Positions 1 to 10,088 of a stretch of DNA of 32,650 bases are shown in pieces. Below the pieces are notes generated by a model. The model saw only the letters and a list, made by a program, of their open reading frames with translations, ran no database searches and had not been told where the DNA came from. Position 1 is the first letter of the stretch. Every line of letters starts with the position of its first letter. The DNA lies in NCBI GenBank assembly GCA_027943245.1, contig JANDJZ010000507.1, forward strand, positions 1-32,650, given 5' to 3'. Source of the DNA: Acanthamoeba sp. SK_2022b (Eukaryota > Discosea > Longamoebia > Acanthamoebidae). The position numbers and the translations under genes were made by a program.

Positions 1-1356
1 ACACGTTCAAGGAGCAGATCTCGCTAAACAACATGCACAGCGGCAAGCTCGAGGGCAACCCAACTGGTGCGTGTCTTGTGTACAAGTGCTGGTACTTTTT
101 TATTATTATTGGTGAATAATAACAATAATTAATTTGTGAATTTTATTATTTAATAATGAGCGCAGGTTTCGTGCTGCGAACCAAGTACGGCGTTGTGGAG
201 TCGTTCCTTGCGGCGAACCCGCAGCAGCGCGACGAGTGGGTGCAGCGCCTGGACTCGGTCGTCGACAACCTGCGAAGGAGCCGCGCGTCTCTCCGCCGTA
301 CTCCTTCCCTCTTCGCTTTCGCTCTCGCTTTTTCTTGGGCCAACTCTCTCCCCCGCAAACGCATCACAGTGGATGCCAGTGGGCACGAACTGCCGCCGCG
401 GTCGTCGTCCTCGCACGACATCGCGCAGCTCGCCGGCCTCCCCGCCGCCACCGCCACCGCCGCTGACGAAGACGCCGACGCCGAGACCGCCCCGCCCAGG
501 GAGAAGCGGGACGGCCAACACGCCCTCATCGCCGCCCTGTCGTCCCTCTCCGTGCCCACCACCGCCTCCAGGCAACAGCCGCCCATTCCCGGATCGACGC
601 CCACCCCCACCCCCACGCCTCCGCCGAGCCAAAGCGGGCAGCCGCAGCCGCAGCCCGCCGCCCCGCCGTTGGCGGCCACTTCGCCGCTGGGCGAAGTTGT
701 ACATATCCTCAACGAGGCACTCGCGCTCGAACGCGACATCTTCCAGCGCCCCATCGAGATCCAGTCCATCAGTACGCCGGAGCCCTCCGTCGTCGTGGAC
801 CGCCTGACTGCGTGTGCCCCTCCCCAGTCCTCTAATTTTTGTCGACACTTGGTTGGCTTCTCTCTGGTGGTGTGGGCACAGTGCCGGACTACTGCAGGTC
901 GATCCACCCGCAGCACTTGCAGATGATGGGCGACCGCCTGCGGCTCCTGCACGCGCGGTTGAACGACATCCGCATCGCGCAGCAGAAGGTGAAGGCCCTC
1001 CTGCTCAAGGCCGAGCCCATCACGGGCGTCCACAACCTCGACTCTCTCATCAAGGATGGCCGCACGCCCATCGGCGACCTCAAGGCACGCACAACACACG
1101 ACATGGCACGCGCGCTCGCCGCTAACTCGAGCTCTCTCTCTCTCTCTCTCTCACTCTTGCGCAGACGTGGGTACAGCAGTCGTTCCCGGCCACTCTGGGC
1201 CAGAGTGGGAGTGTGCAGCTGGGATTCCACGCCGGCTATCCGCAGGGACCGATGATGGCGTCGCAGCCGCGCGCCCTCATGGCGGCCCTCCTCAAGTGGT
1301 ACCTCTCGCTGTCGGACTCCTGGCAGGCCATCCTCGCGCAGCCATGCCCGACCTGA
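1..1356 (+). CDS. PH-domain protein, C-terminal part (5' end outside window)
   Basis: Exons read 1-66, 166-297, 370-811, 898-1083/1084 and 1165-1356; all junctions keep frame and the stop is TGA at 1354-1356. The first two exons give the end of a pleckstrin homology domain: the basic strand region, then FVLRT..., and the C-terminal helix with the hallmark Trp in QQRDEWVQRLDSVV. After it comes a Pro/Ala/Gln-rich linker (about 410-680) and a helical C-terminal region (LGEVVHILNEALALERD..., then a leucine-rich helix at 910-1010) that I do not recognise. PH domains usually bind phosphoinositides or proteins at membranes, so a membrane-adaptor role is inferred. The intron at 298-369 is the least certain because the frame is also open through it. 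The intron at 1085-1164 appears to start with GC rather than GT. The N-terminal domains are not visible. Confidence 0.6.
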
Positions 1357-1727
1357 CCAGGCAGCTTCCCCGTTCGGACTTGCTCCTGTCATCTGTGCGG
1401 ACACCGCTACCGTTGCGTGTTCTGATCCGGCCTAGTTGCCTTTGCGGGCCGCTGTGGTCCAGGCCACGGGAGCGTAAAGCGATTATCCACGCAGCTCGGC
1501 CAAAACAAGACAGCCGCCACCAAGCGGGCCAATAAACTTCGGCCGAATTTCGAAATTTCGTGATTTAGTCTTTGTCCCGGACTGGCCCAGTCACTGGGCG
1601 ATGACTTAGCGAGCTCCACCAACGTCTCGGTTCTCACGAAACAATTGAAACAACGCCTGGTACGCGGTGGGTATCTTACGTAGAAGACATTCTCTGCTTT
1701 TTCTACATCCTCGCTCAACAAAAGACA
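1357..1727. other. Intergenic region
   Basis: There is no convincing coding signal. It should hold the 3' UTR of the PH gene (AATAAA-like AATAAACTT near 1532) and the promoter and 5' UTR of the SprT-type gene. I see no TATA box or repeat that I would defend. Confidence 0.5.
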
Positions 1728-2630
1728 ATGCTGTTGCCCGCTAATTGCCCCCGACGTGACGAGGATTCGGCGGAGGCGCGAGAGGCCGCCTACATGTTGC
1801 CTCCTTTGGTGTCGCTCACATCTTCTTTTCCACCGCCGACCACGCCCACGACTTCACCAGTCCGTGATATGAAGGTGAAGCATCGAATGGCACCTTCATC
1901 GTCACCTTCTACGTCTACCTATTCGGAGATCAGCCGCATCAGCCTTGCCAGCCTACGGGCCTGGTCCGAGGAGTACAACGCGAGTATCTTCGACGGTAGG
2001 CTGGGCAGCGAGCAGGTCACCGTAAGCTGGTCCACCAAGCTGGTAACAACTGCCGGCAAGACCAAGTTCTACCGATCCTCACATCGATGCGACGTCGAGC
2101 TGAATCCCAAGCTGCTCGACTCCGAAGCAAAGGTGCGCAACACGCTGGTGCACGAAATGTGCCACGCCGCCGTGTTCATCATCGACCGCGACGCAAACGA
2201 CGGCCACGGTCCGCGCTGGAAGGCCTGGGTGGCTCGGTCCACACGAACCCATCCCACTCTGGCCGTCAACATCTACCACCACTACCGGGTCGCCTACCGA
2301 TTCCTCTACCTGTGCACCTCCGCCCAGGGCTGCCGCATCGCCTATGGCTCGTTTCGCCCGCAGGCGCCCGCGTCTCTGGCCAAATATCGATGCAGGCAGT
2401 GCGGGGCGGCACTTAAAAACGCCTCGAGCGTGCCCCCACAGCTCTACCTGGCACACATTCAGCGGGCCAAGCGCGTGTCCACCTCCATGGCCGAGGCCTA
2501 CCACGCGACGCCTCGTTCAGTTCCCCACCCGCCCTTGGGCTCGTTAATTCAACGAACTGCAATGTTTTCGACCGAAACTATTCCCCTAACTCCGGTCCTT
2601 CCATTGGGGAGCTTCCTAAAAAGTATGTAG
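1728..2630 (+). CDS. SprT-like zinc metalloprotease (GCNA/Wss1-Spartan type)
   Basis: The ORF gives 300 residues. A disordered Pro/Ser/Thr N-terminus (about 1-65) precedes a SprT domain. The metalloprotease signature HEMCH is at residues 142-146 (catalytic E143, zinc ligands H142 and H146), with the third histidine at about 160 in HGPRWKAW. A zinc ribbon follows (C196, C202, C222, C225). The sequence around HEMCHAA...HGPRWKAW and the YLC...C ribbon resembles GCNA-family proteins more than bacterial SprT. Family members degrade DNA-protein crosslinks in the nucleus, and that role is inferred here. The plain ORF stops at 2628-2630, but a textbook intron (GTATGT at 2623 to TTTCAG at 2694, 72 nt) would skip this stop and continue into the next entry, so the true C-terminus is uncertain. 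I chose the first ATG after an in-frame stop. Confidence 0.85.
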   Translation: MLLPANCPRRDEDSAEAREAAYMLPPLVSLTSSFPPPTTPTTSPVRDMKVKHRMAPSSSPSTSTYSEISRISLASLRAWSEEYNASIFDGRLGSEQVTVSWSTKLVTTAGKTKFYRSSHRCDVELNPKLLDSEAKVRNTLVHEMCHAAVFIIDRDANDGHGPRWKAWVARSTRTHPTLAVNIYHHYRVAYRFLYLCTSAQGCRIAYGSFRPQAPASLAKYRCRQCGAALKNASSVPPQLYLAHIQRAKRVSTSMAEAYHATPRSVPHPPLGSLIQRTAMFSTETIPLTPVLPLGSFLKSM

Positions 2631-2694
2631 TCCTCTGTCGCTTCTGATGACGTGGCATGAACTACGTGTCTGACACTTTTTCTCCTGATTTCAG

Positions 2695-3318
2695 GCCCGA
2701 CGCGAGATGCTCAACGCCTGCAAACCTCCCTGACGGTGCCAGATCTCAACAGGGTGGGCCAGGTGGTGACCCTCACCCTGCTAGCCAATAGAAATGAAGG
2801 TGTCGAGCGGCATCGACAGGAGGTACCCCCACCTACCAAATTTGGAGACAATCAGCATACGCGGCCGCTTACAGTCTCTCCCTCAGCTGATCCCTGGCTT
2901 GGTGATGACTTCAACCATGGCGCGGCAAGACATCGCCTCCTGTTTGGCCAGCACCGTGGCTGCAGCCGGTAACACGGCGTGCTATGAGCTATTGTCCCCC
3001 ACCGGTGCGCCATACCATGGCAAGCGCTTGCTCCACCACCACGCTTACTGTATTTCCTCTCTTGCAGATGGCGATGCCTTGTGTGTGGAGCTGTACGCGC
3101 TGTTCCTGTTCCTGCACTGCCAAGTAATGGTGGGCGTGTGCGAGTTGTCCGGCGGAGGTCGCGCTTACGTCGTGCCTCAGGAGGAGACCGCCACCTCGGT
3201 GTCCCTGCGTAAGGGCACGCCGGTTGATCGCTTGCTCGTGTTACACGTCCCCGGCCAGCCCGTGAAGCTGTGCGAGAGCACGCCTCCAGCGAGGACGACG
3301 ACAACGCCAACGACATGA
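2695..3318 (+). CDS. SPOC-like region, possibly C-terminal part of the SprT gene, with an apparent frame break
   Basis: From the acceptor at 2694 one frame runs LTVPDLNRVGQVVTLTLLA and ends at 2972. From about 2794 a different frame reads on to TGA at 3316-3318, with a phase-1 intron at 2971-3066 (GTAACA...TTGCAG). Joined across the frame change, the order of segments resembles a SPOC domain: strand 1 with MPD/VPD-like start, ISIRGRL, an RxDI segment, LYALFLFL, VGVCEL, YVVP and a final hydrophobic strand RLLVLHV. SPOC domains bind phosphorylated partners such as the RNA polymerase II tail or corepressors. No intron fits between about 2784 and 2800 where the frame changes, because the second frame has a TAG at 2782. 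A one-base sequence error or a real frameshift is therefore likely. An independent gene starting at ATG 2794 is the alternative. Confidence 0.4.
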
Positions 3319-3368
3319 CTCTCGGTTTCTTTGTATGTACACGATTGTACAAGTAAGGCCAAAGGCTC

Positions 3369-6330
3369 TCAGGTCCGCATGGGCACGTTGGAATAGAGAT
3401 CCTGGCCGCCCAGGTAGAACACCACTTTCCCATCGAGCCCGCCCGAGGCCACCATGCTGTGTGGGGGAGGGGTAGTCCATTTCAGTCATTGGCTTTGACT
3501 TTCGTATCCGTGCACAGGGGAGAGGCACGTACGGGTAGTGAGGGTGATAGCGGCAGCTCAGAACCCTGTAAATGATAAAAATCAAAATCAAAATAAATAA
3601 AAATACCATAAAAATGGTGAGGGATATGGTACGGGGCTTGGTGAGTGTTGAGGAGGGCCCACCCGCGTCGTGGACGCAGGGAAGAGGGCTGGCGCAACTG
3701 GGCAAACGACCGACTCCTCTGTGCGTTCAGCTCCTCCAATCGGAACAGGCGCAGGCTAACAACACACGTACGGCCACAGAAAAAGATCACGCGCATGAGC
3801 ACGCGCAAGCACAGGATGCGAGAGGGCTTTACCCCTTGTAGTAGGGAGAGCATATGAAGTAGGGGGCATGCGAAGAGAAGCACGGCTCCTTGATGTAGCC
3901 CATGCCCGAGCTCGAGTCCTAAAGAAACGTGCGACGTCATCGCGAGGTGAGTCCAGAACCTCCATCGTTTCAGCCCAACGACGCCGCGTGGTGATGGAAG
4001 GCCGCCCTACCGGGATGAGATGCACCAAACGGTTGGGGAAGGCGAGCGCCAGCCCTCGCGGAGCGTAGAGGATGGCCTCTTCTTCTGGGGTCAGCGTTGA
4101 CGTGCCGTCCCTCCTCTAAAACAAATTAATAAAAAACATAAATAAATCAATTTATAAATAAAATAAACTGATAATTTCTTTCAAAAATGATAAACAATCA
4201 TATTATGATAACGTTGAGAAGATCAAGCCGTGGACAGGTGAGGCTTGGGGGGGGGGTACCAGCTTCTCGATGAGCGTGGCCTCCTGGTCCATGTCGAACA
4301 CGCAACAGATCTCGCTCCCGTCTCTGGTCATGTGACGCCTGCAACGTCGCCCACATTTCATGCAATGCAAGCGTGGAGTTGGGGGTTGAGCGAAAGGCGA
4401 ACATGTCTAGCGTGTGGCTGAGAGAGCGAGAGAGAGAGAGTACCTGGTCAAGAGGTAGCGCCCGCACGGAGACATCTGGAGCGAGGTTGAGTAGCCCAGC
4501 TGGTCAGGCTGCGGCGTAGGCCCCGCTCGGTCAGCACGTGGGCTGCTCCAGCCCGCCCCGACTACGCACAGGAGGAAAGAAAGGGGGGAGGGGTAGCCTA
4601 CCTCCCAGAGGATCTCCACGCGATTGGTCTTTCGCAGGAAGGCCCGTGGAAGCGGCGACGACGACGTGATGCTGGTGCTGGGCGACGATTGGGAACGCAG
4701 GGGCGACGACGGCGGGGAGGAGTGGACGAGGTCCGGCAGTTCGAGGTGTCCACCGCCATCACCGTGGTGGTGGTGGTGGGAGGGCGAAGGGGAGTAGGGG
4801 ATGGGCGCGAAGGGGATGGGGGAGGACGAGAGCGGAACGGACGTGGCGGGCGAAGACGGAAAGGAGGATGCCGGGGAGGACTGCATCTCGCTAGCGTAGT
4901 CGCCATCGTAGTCGTCTTCGTCTTCGGACGAGCCACTGGAGATCGAGGGCGAGCCGATTGACTCGTTCATCGCTCCGCCGTCCAAGAAATCGCACAACTC
5001 CGTCACATCCGTGTGCAGCAGTTCCTGTTCACACACATCAAACACATCACACGCATCGCACACATCACACACATCACGCAGGAGACAGCACCTGTCAGGC
5101 GTTCACCCAAGCTTTGGTAGCTGTGGTCGTGGAGGAAAGGAGCGACAGTTACCGTCTGCTTGAGGGAGCTGGAGACGTCCAGGTTGTGAAAGACGACGAT
5201 GCACCCGTTGGTCAACGAGATGATCAGACGGGAGGCGGAGCTGGAAGGCGGAGAGAAGGCGTAGCCGTCATCGCGATCGCCACCATCGTCGTCGTGGTCG
5301 TCTTCGTTGTCGTCGTCGAGGCTCATGAGGGGGCTGGCTCGGTCCTCGCCCTTGAAGTAGGCGATGCGCGCAATGCCGTTGTGCTGGAACAGAACGTTGG
5401 CCGGGTTCCTGTCGTGTGGGTACTCCCCGCCGATGTCCTGCGCGTGGCGGAACACAGGAAAAGAAAAAGAAAAAGAAATAGAGTAGAAAGCGTGAGGAGA
5501 CATAGACATAGCCAGGGCCAAGAGGCGGGGCTGAACCCATAGACGTATGGTGCCATCGAATGCGGTGGAGATGAGCTTCCCGTCACCAAACATCTCCACG
5601 TTCTTGACCCAGCCACTGTACGAACGCACACACAAGGAATCAGGGCAGGCGCTCAACAGGCACTCAAACGCAGACCATGACCCACCTGTGGCCGTGGAAG
5701 GTGTTGACGCATCGCGAGGGAAAGCGTGTGTCAAAGAGCTTGAGGGTCTCATCGTCGCTCCCCGTCACCTGGGGGAGAAGGAGGTCAATGGCCAGACGGC
5801 TTCGCGAAAAACTCTCGTCGACGGAGGCGGCGTGGGTACGAGGAGGTGGTCGCTGATGAATCGGGCCACGTTGATGCTGTTGTTGTGTGCGCTCTCGATC
5901 TTGTGAAAGAGCTTCTTGTTGAACGGGTCATACATGCGCACGGTGCCGTCGTCCCCCACCGCCACCAACACGTTCCTGCACAGATCGTGCACACACATAC
6001 GTGAGTCGGCCAGGGGCTGAGCAACCAGTAATTACTACACCGAAGCTGGTGGTCGTACCCGTCAGGCCGCCACTCGAGGTTGAAGATGTGGCTGCCGCCA
6101 TCGTAGCGCGAGGAGACGGCACTCATGTGCGTGGCCAGCTGGTGCACCACCTTCGTGTGGTCACCGCCACGCCCAAGGTTTGGGTGAGGTGGGCACACGC
6201 AATGTACGGCAGTTGGGAGACGCACCGAAGAGCCGGCGCAGCGGCTGGTGAACTCTCGCCTGCGCAGGGCCAGTGGGATGGGCACCACACCACAGCCGCT
6301 ACCCTTTCCACCTGGTCGATGTAAATCCAT
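3369..6330 (-). CDS. DCAF10: DCAF10 (WDR32)-like WD40 protein, CUL4-DDB1 substrate receptor candidate
   Basis: Fourteen exons (complement): 6226-6330, 6041-6150, 5840-5975, 5686-5768, 5537-5615, 5153-5437, 4602-5024, 4444-4508, 4260-4338, 4011-4115, 3833-3918, 3633-3755, 3533-3565, 3369-3456; 599 residues. N-terminal WD repeats include IFNLEWRPDG, LVAVGDDGTVRMYDP, VTGSDDETLKLFD and SGWVKNVE...STAFDGTIRLW. A low-complexity acidic/Ser/Pro/His insert from 4602-5024 splits the propeller. The C-terminal half has GYIKEPCFS...ICSPYYKGLRLF and THQAPVLSCRYHPHYPMVASGGLDGKVVFY. The order SWVKN...FDG..W, later KE.CFS...SP.G.RL and a last SH..V...F.P...ASG blade matches animal DCAF10. Receptors of this kind present substrates to the nuclear CUL4-DDB1 ubiquitin ligase. 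Exon 2 could instead begin at 6138. The exact family was recognised by eye, not by search. Confidence 0.75.
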
Positions 6331-6509
6331 CTCTGCCGCACAGGCGCAGTTCAGAACGAGTGGTGCCGCAGAGGTTGAGTGGACAAGTGCACTTGGTACA
6401 CCTTCGTCTCCTATTCTGTAACTAAGAAAGAAGTTTTCTATCTTTTTATATATTTTATTTTTTGTGGTTTGCTTTTATATTTTCGTTTTTTTCTGGACTG
6501 AGTCAAGAG

Positions 6510-7189
6510 ATGGAAGGCGAGGCTGCTGCACCTGAGGTGGTGAAGTTGATTGAGGAGAATGGCGATCCCACGGAGGAATACGTGAAGATAATCACACAGA
6601 TCTTCAAGCGATTCGATCGTGACGAAGACGGCATCTTGAATCTGCGCGAATTTAATGCGATGCTGCACGCAAGCGGCGAAGAGGCAACGGACAAGCACAC
6701 CTACGGCGGACTTCTCATGATGTTTGAGGACGTAGATGAGGACAAGGTCGGCCGGCGACCAACCGGCGTCTCCCTCAAGGGTTTCATTCAGATGAGCGTC
6801 CTCTCCACCGTAGAGGTAGGGCGTTTCTGCTTATTTATGAATTACAATTTATTATTGCCTTCAAGTTCTTTTTATATCAATTTTTTATACATAAACAAAT
6901 TTAAAAATAGTTAAATCGCAATTGATATGAAAATGAAAAATCATGTCTGCAGGATCCGGAGGGCGAGCGAGCGCAGCTGAAGAAGCTCGGGTTCGATCTG
7001 CCGCGAGCCTCCTTTCCCGACCCGCCGACGCCGGCGGAGGACGACGACGAGGACATTGACGACGACTACGGCTCGAAGGGTGAGGACGACGACCAGATGC
7101 TCGAGGTCATCAAGAAGATCGCCGCCCGAGCCAAGGAAGAGGAGGAGAAAAAGAAGGAGAGGAAGAAGGAGAACACGGAAGGCAAGTGA
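6510..7189 (+). CDS. EF-hand calcium-binding protein with acidic, lysine-rich tail
   Basis: Exons 6510-6815 and 6953-7189, 180 residues. The first EF-hand loop is canonical at residues 36-47 (D36, D38, D40, G41, E47: DRDEDGILNLRE). A second, poorer candidate lies in the FEDVDEDK...GFIQM segment and lacks a regular loop. The second exon encodes a DDDEDIDDDY acidic stretch followed by a Lys/Glu-rich helix at the C-terminus. No signal peptide or membrane segment is seen in this model. A longer in-frame start at 6462 adds a hydrophobic MWFAFIFSFF-like leader, but it lies in AT-rich sequence and is probably 5' UTR. The intron (6816-6952) is AT-rich. The gene converges on the histidine kinase with only 44 bp between the stop codons. 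I cannot name a family beyond EF-hand. Confidence 0.75.
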
Positions 7190-7233
7190 GCGACGGCTTC
7201 ATGCTCGCGGGTGAACGACAAACATCGTCATCT

Positions 7234-9362
7234 TCATTCATTTTCCTGGTCTGTCGCTCTACGGTCCGTCCTGGGCGTGATGTCCGGAGGCAGTGGTGGG
7301 GAGGAGGCGTTGGTAGCGAGGGCCGGCGAGGTCCACTTGGACAGGGCCGCGCGCAGGGCCTCCCTTCGCAGCGGCTTGAAGAGCACGTCGGACATGCCTG
7401 CGGCAATGCAGCGTTGCGCCTGCTCCTGCACGACGATTGGAGCATCAGCGCCTGCCCGCATGAACGTGCGCACTACGTGGCGCATGATCTCGTCTCGTAC
7501 CTTGGTGGCCGAGGCGGTGAGCGCGAGGATCGGGACTGCGCAGTGGCGGCTATCGTCATCAGTCCCGGTTTGGTTTTGCGTGGCGGCTCCCTCTCGCCGC
7601 CTTATCTCCTCCGTCGCCTTAAAGCCGTCAAGCACTGCGCGGATGGGGAAAGACGGTGAGGCAGGCCATACCAAGTGATTGGGCAAGTGCTCGCTGCGGT
7701 ACCTGGCATTTTGCAGTCCATGAGGATGACGTCGAAGCGGCTGAGCTCCCATACGCTCAGGCATTCAGCGCCATTCGCGGCTACTTGGGCGTGGCAGCCC
7801 AGGCGGGACAGCATGCGCGCCCCCACTTTCTGGTTGACGGGGTTGTCCTCGACCAGCAGCACGCGCAGGCCCGGGGACAGGTTGCCAGCAGGCGACAGGT
7901 CAGGCGCTTCCCTGGTGTGGACGATCGGCTCGTCCGCAACTGGCATGCGCACGGTGAAGCTGCATTACGATGCGTTACGCAATTGGGGTAAGTTGGCTGT
8001 AACTACGGGATCGAAGCCTGCGACAATGCGAGACAAACCTGAATGTGGACCCTTGGCCCAACTTGCTCACGCAGGCGATCGAGCCGCCCATGCACTGGCA
8101 CAGGTGCTTGCAGATGGCGAGCCCCATCCCCGAACCGCCATACTTACGGAAGACCGAAGGGTCGACCTGTGAGAAGCTCTGCGACTGTATGTCAGCGATC
8201 AGCGGCGGCTATGGCCATGAGATAGGCGTACGGTGAAGAGCTTCTGCGTGTGCTCCGGCGCTATGCCGATGCCTGAGTCGGCAACAATGACCGTCACTTC
8301 AGCGGGATTAGTAGCGTTCTCGTTGAGTAGAGTGACCGAGACCCATCCGCCCTCCGACGTGAACTTGACCGCATTGGCGATAATGTTGATCAAAACCTGG
8401 CGAAACCTGGGCGCTCCCTCTCTTAGCCATCGGATTTCTCGGAGGCACAACTTGGCGCATTACCTAATGGGGTCGCCAACGTGCATGGGATGGGCGACAG
8501 ACATTTGCTGTAGAAGGGTCACCTTTTTCTTGGCTGGGAGGCATAGGAAGAGATGATGAGTACCAGGTGGGAGCAAGGCGGGCAGTGGTTTGATTACCTG
8601 CATTGGCGCTAACCATTTGCAAGGCCTTGGACACTTCGCCAGCGATGGAGAACGGGATCTGCTCCAGCTCGAGTTGCTTTGACTCCAGCTTCTCCCAGTC
8701 CATGATGTTATCGACCAGCGACCGCAGATGGTCGGCGCAAACTGTGGTAAGGGTGAATATTGGGCCCATCAACACGAGTAGTGTGGGACATACCAGAGAG
8801 TATGTTGAGGGCGCTGTTGCCCAGATGGTCGGGCGCTAAAGTTTCTTGCAGCTCTTTGCACATAGAGATGATTCCCTGCATTGGTGTGCGCAGCTCTGCA
8901 TTTGCGATGTGAGCCAAGTCCGTCCGTCTTTCCGTTAGGAGCGATGACGGGTCTACCGTGCGTCATAGTGGCCATATATATGCTCTTGGCTGTAAGCGCT
9001 TCATTCAGAGCCTTGATAGTGGCCTCTCGCTCTTCGAGCAGGAGACCCAACTTAACGACGTTCGGTAATTGGCGAGAGAAGAGAGCAACGAGCCAACTTG
9101 GAGCGGGTGATGGTGAGCCTGGCTTCGAGGTGTAAGTTGACAGAAAGATGCTGTTGTGAGGCAATCCGCGGAAGAAGAGGAAGGTGGTGAAGTGGACGAC
9201 AAGAGCGAGACCAAGCATGAGAGGGAGGATCGCGGTTTGTCGCGTCTCTTCCGTCAGAAAGATGACCAGGAAGAGAAGGCCGTTCGTTATCAAGGACGCC
9301 ATCGCTACTGGCCCGACCAGTGACTCTGTCCAGAATACGCTGTTCGGCTGCAGTTTGGCCAT
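7234..9362 (-). CDS. Hybrid sensor histidine kinase with C-terminal receiver domain
   Basis: Exons (complement): 8957-9362, 8794-8895, 8598-8741, 8464-8533, 8232-8406, 8039-8178, 7703-7959, 7234-7634; 564 residues. Two membrane helices (about 14-36 and 44-64) are followed by a coiled segment and the H box ATMTHELRTP, completed across the first intron, with phospho-acceptor His135. The ATPase domain has the N box (NIIANAVKF), G1 (DSGIGI), F box (LFTSFSQVD) and G2 (GGSGMGLA). The receiver domain has VEDNP, phospho-acceptor Asp427 in LMDCKMP, the ALTAS Thr/Ser switch region and the conserved Lys in LFKPL. It should autophosphorylate on His and pass the phosphate to its own Asp, then to an HPt protein not present here. 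There is no large extracellular sensor domain in this model. Upstream exons are possible because the frame is open to about 9430. Introns are short (52-79 nt). Confidence 0.88.
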
Positions 9363-10088
9363 AGTCCTGCTTTCGTGTGGCTTGCGGCCGCTTTGGCAAA
9401 GCTGCTGCTGAGGTTGTGATTGCGGTATCTTCTAGCTTCAAAGCGACGGGAGGTGAGGTAAGAACCCGGGAAGCGGGCGCGGGTGGCGAGTTCTAGTGCG
9501 GTTCGTTGCTTTGTAGAATCCGTCCCAGGCCTAGGAAACTTGTACGCTTTACCATGAAACGCCTTTGCCCAACAAAAGGAAATTTGATAGCTTGGCAACG
9601 GGGTGACACAGAGCAACGGACTGATCTTGATGAGACTAATCGAGGCTTGTTATGGGCTGGTACCCGCAATAGGGTTAGCATGTGCCTAAAACCTAGGTGA
9701 TTCTGCACCGCGGTCGTTGGGGCATGCTCGCCAGCACTGCAACCAACCAGCCGGGCACGCCACGAGGATGGTCGCTGATCCTGGAAGAAAGTTGCTGATT
9801 TGAGAAACAAGTTGATCAGACATGAAGCGGTGTTATCCGAGACCACGACTGGAGACCCAAAACCGTCACTGGCGCGGCCATAGAGGGAAGCGGTGCCGGT
9901 AAGGTGTTCTTCTCCCAATGCCGCCAGCTCCACCTGCCAGCCACGAGCGAACAAGATAACGGGTCGCACCAAGCGGCGTGGGCGTAACCTTGGTGAAAGA
10001 CAGACGTTGTTTTAGTTGTTTGGATGTTTTGGTTGAGCGTGAGGGTGTATCTACACGGATCAGGAGGGGGGAATGAAGAGAAGTGGAG
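9363..10088. other. Region upstream of the kinase, with an uncharacterised open frame on the minus strand
   Basis: Nothing here is recognisable by family. A minus-strand open frame at 9493-9972 (159 residues, ARGWQVELAALGEEHL... at its start) lies directly upstream of the kinase on the same strand. It could be a 5' exon encoding a sensor segment, a long 5' UTR, or chance. I found no junction joining it in frame to the kinase that I would defend. The stretch also contains the 3' UTR of the RRM gene, whose stop is at 10089. Confidence 0.25.

Noticed and set aside
146..1099. Minus-strand open frame opposite the PH-domain gene
   Set aside because: Low-complexity Arg/Gly-rich translation typical of antisense GC-rich DNA. 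The plus strand has a PH domain and matching splice sites.
4139..4210. Very AT-rich block that could suggest a mobile insertion
   Set aside because: It is fully explained as a 144-nt intron (4116-4259) of the DCAF10-like gene.
4958..5542. Plus-strand open frame over the DCAF10-like gene
   Set aside because: The minus strand carries WD40 blades with consistent splice junctions. The plus frame is a shadow.
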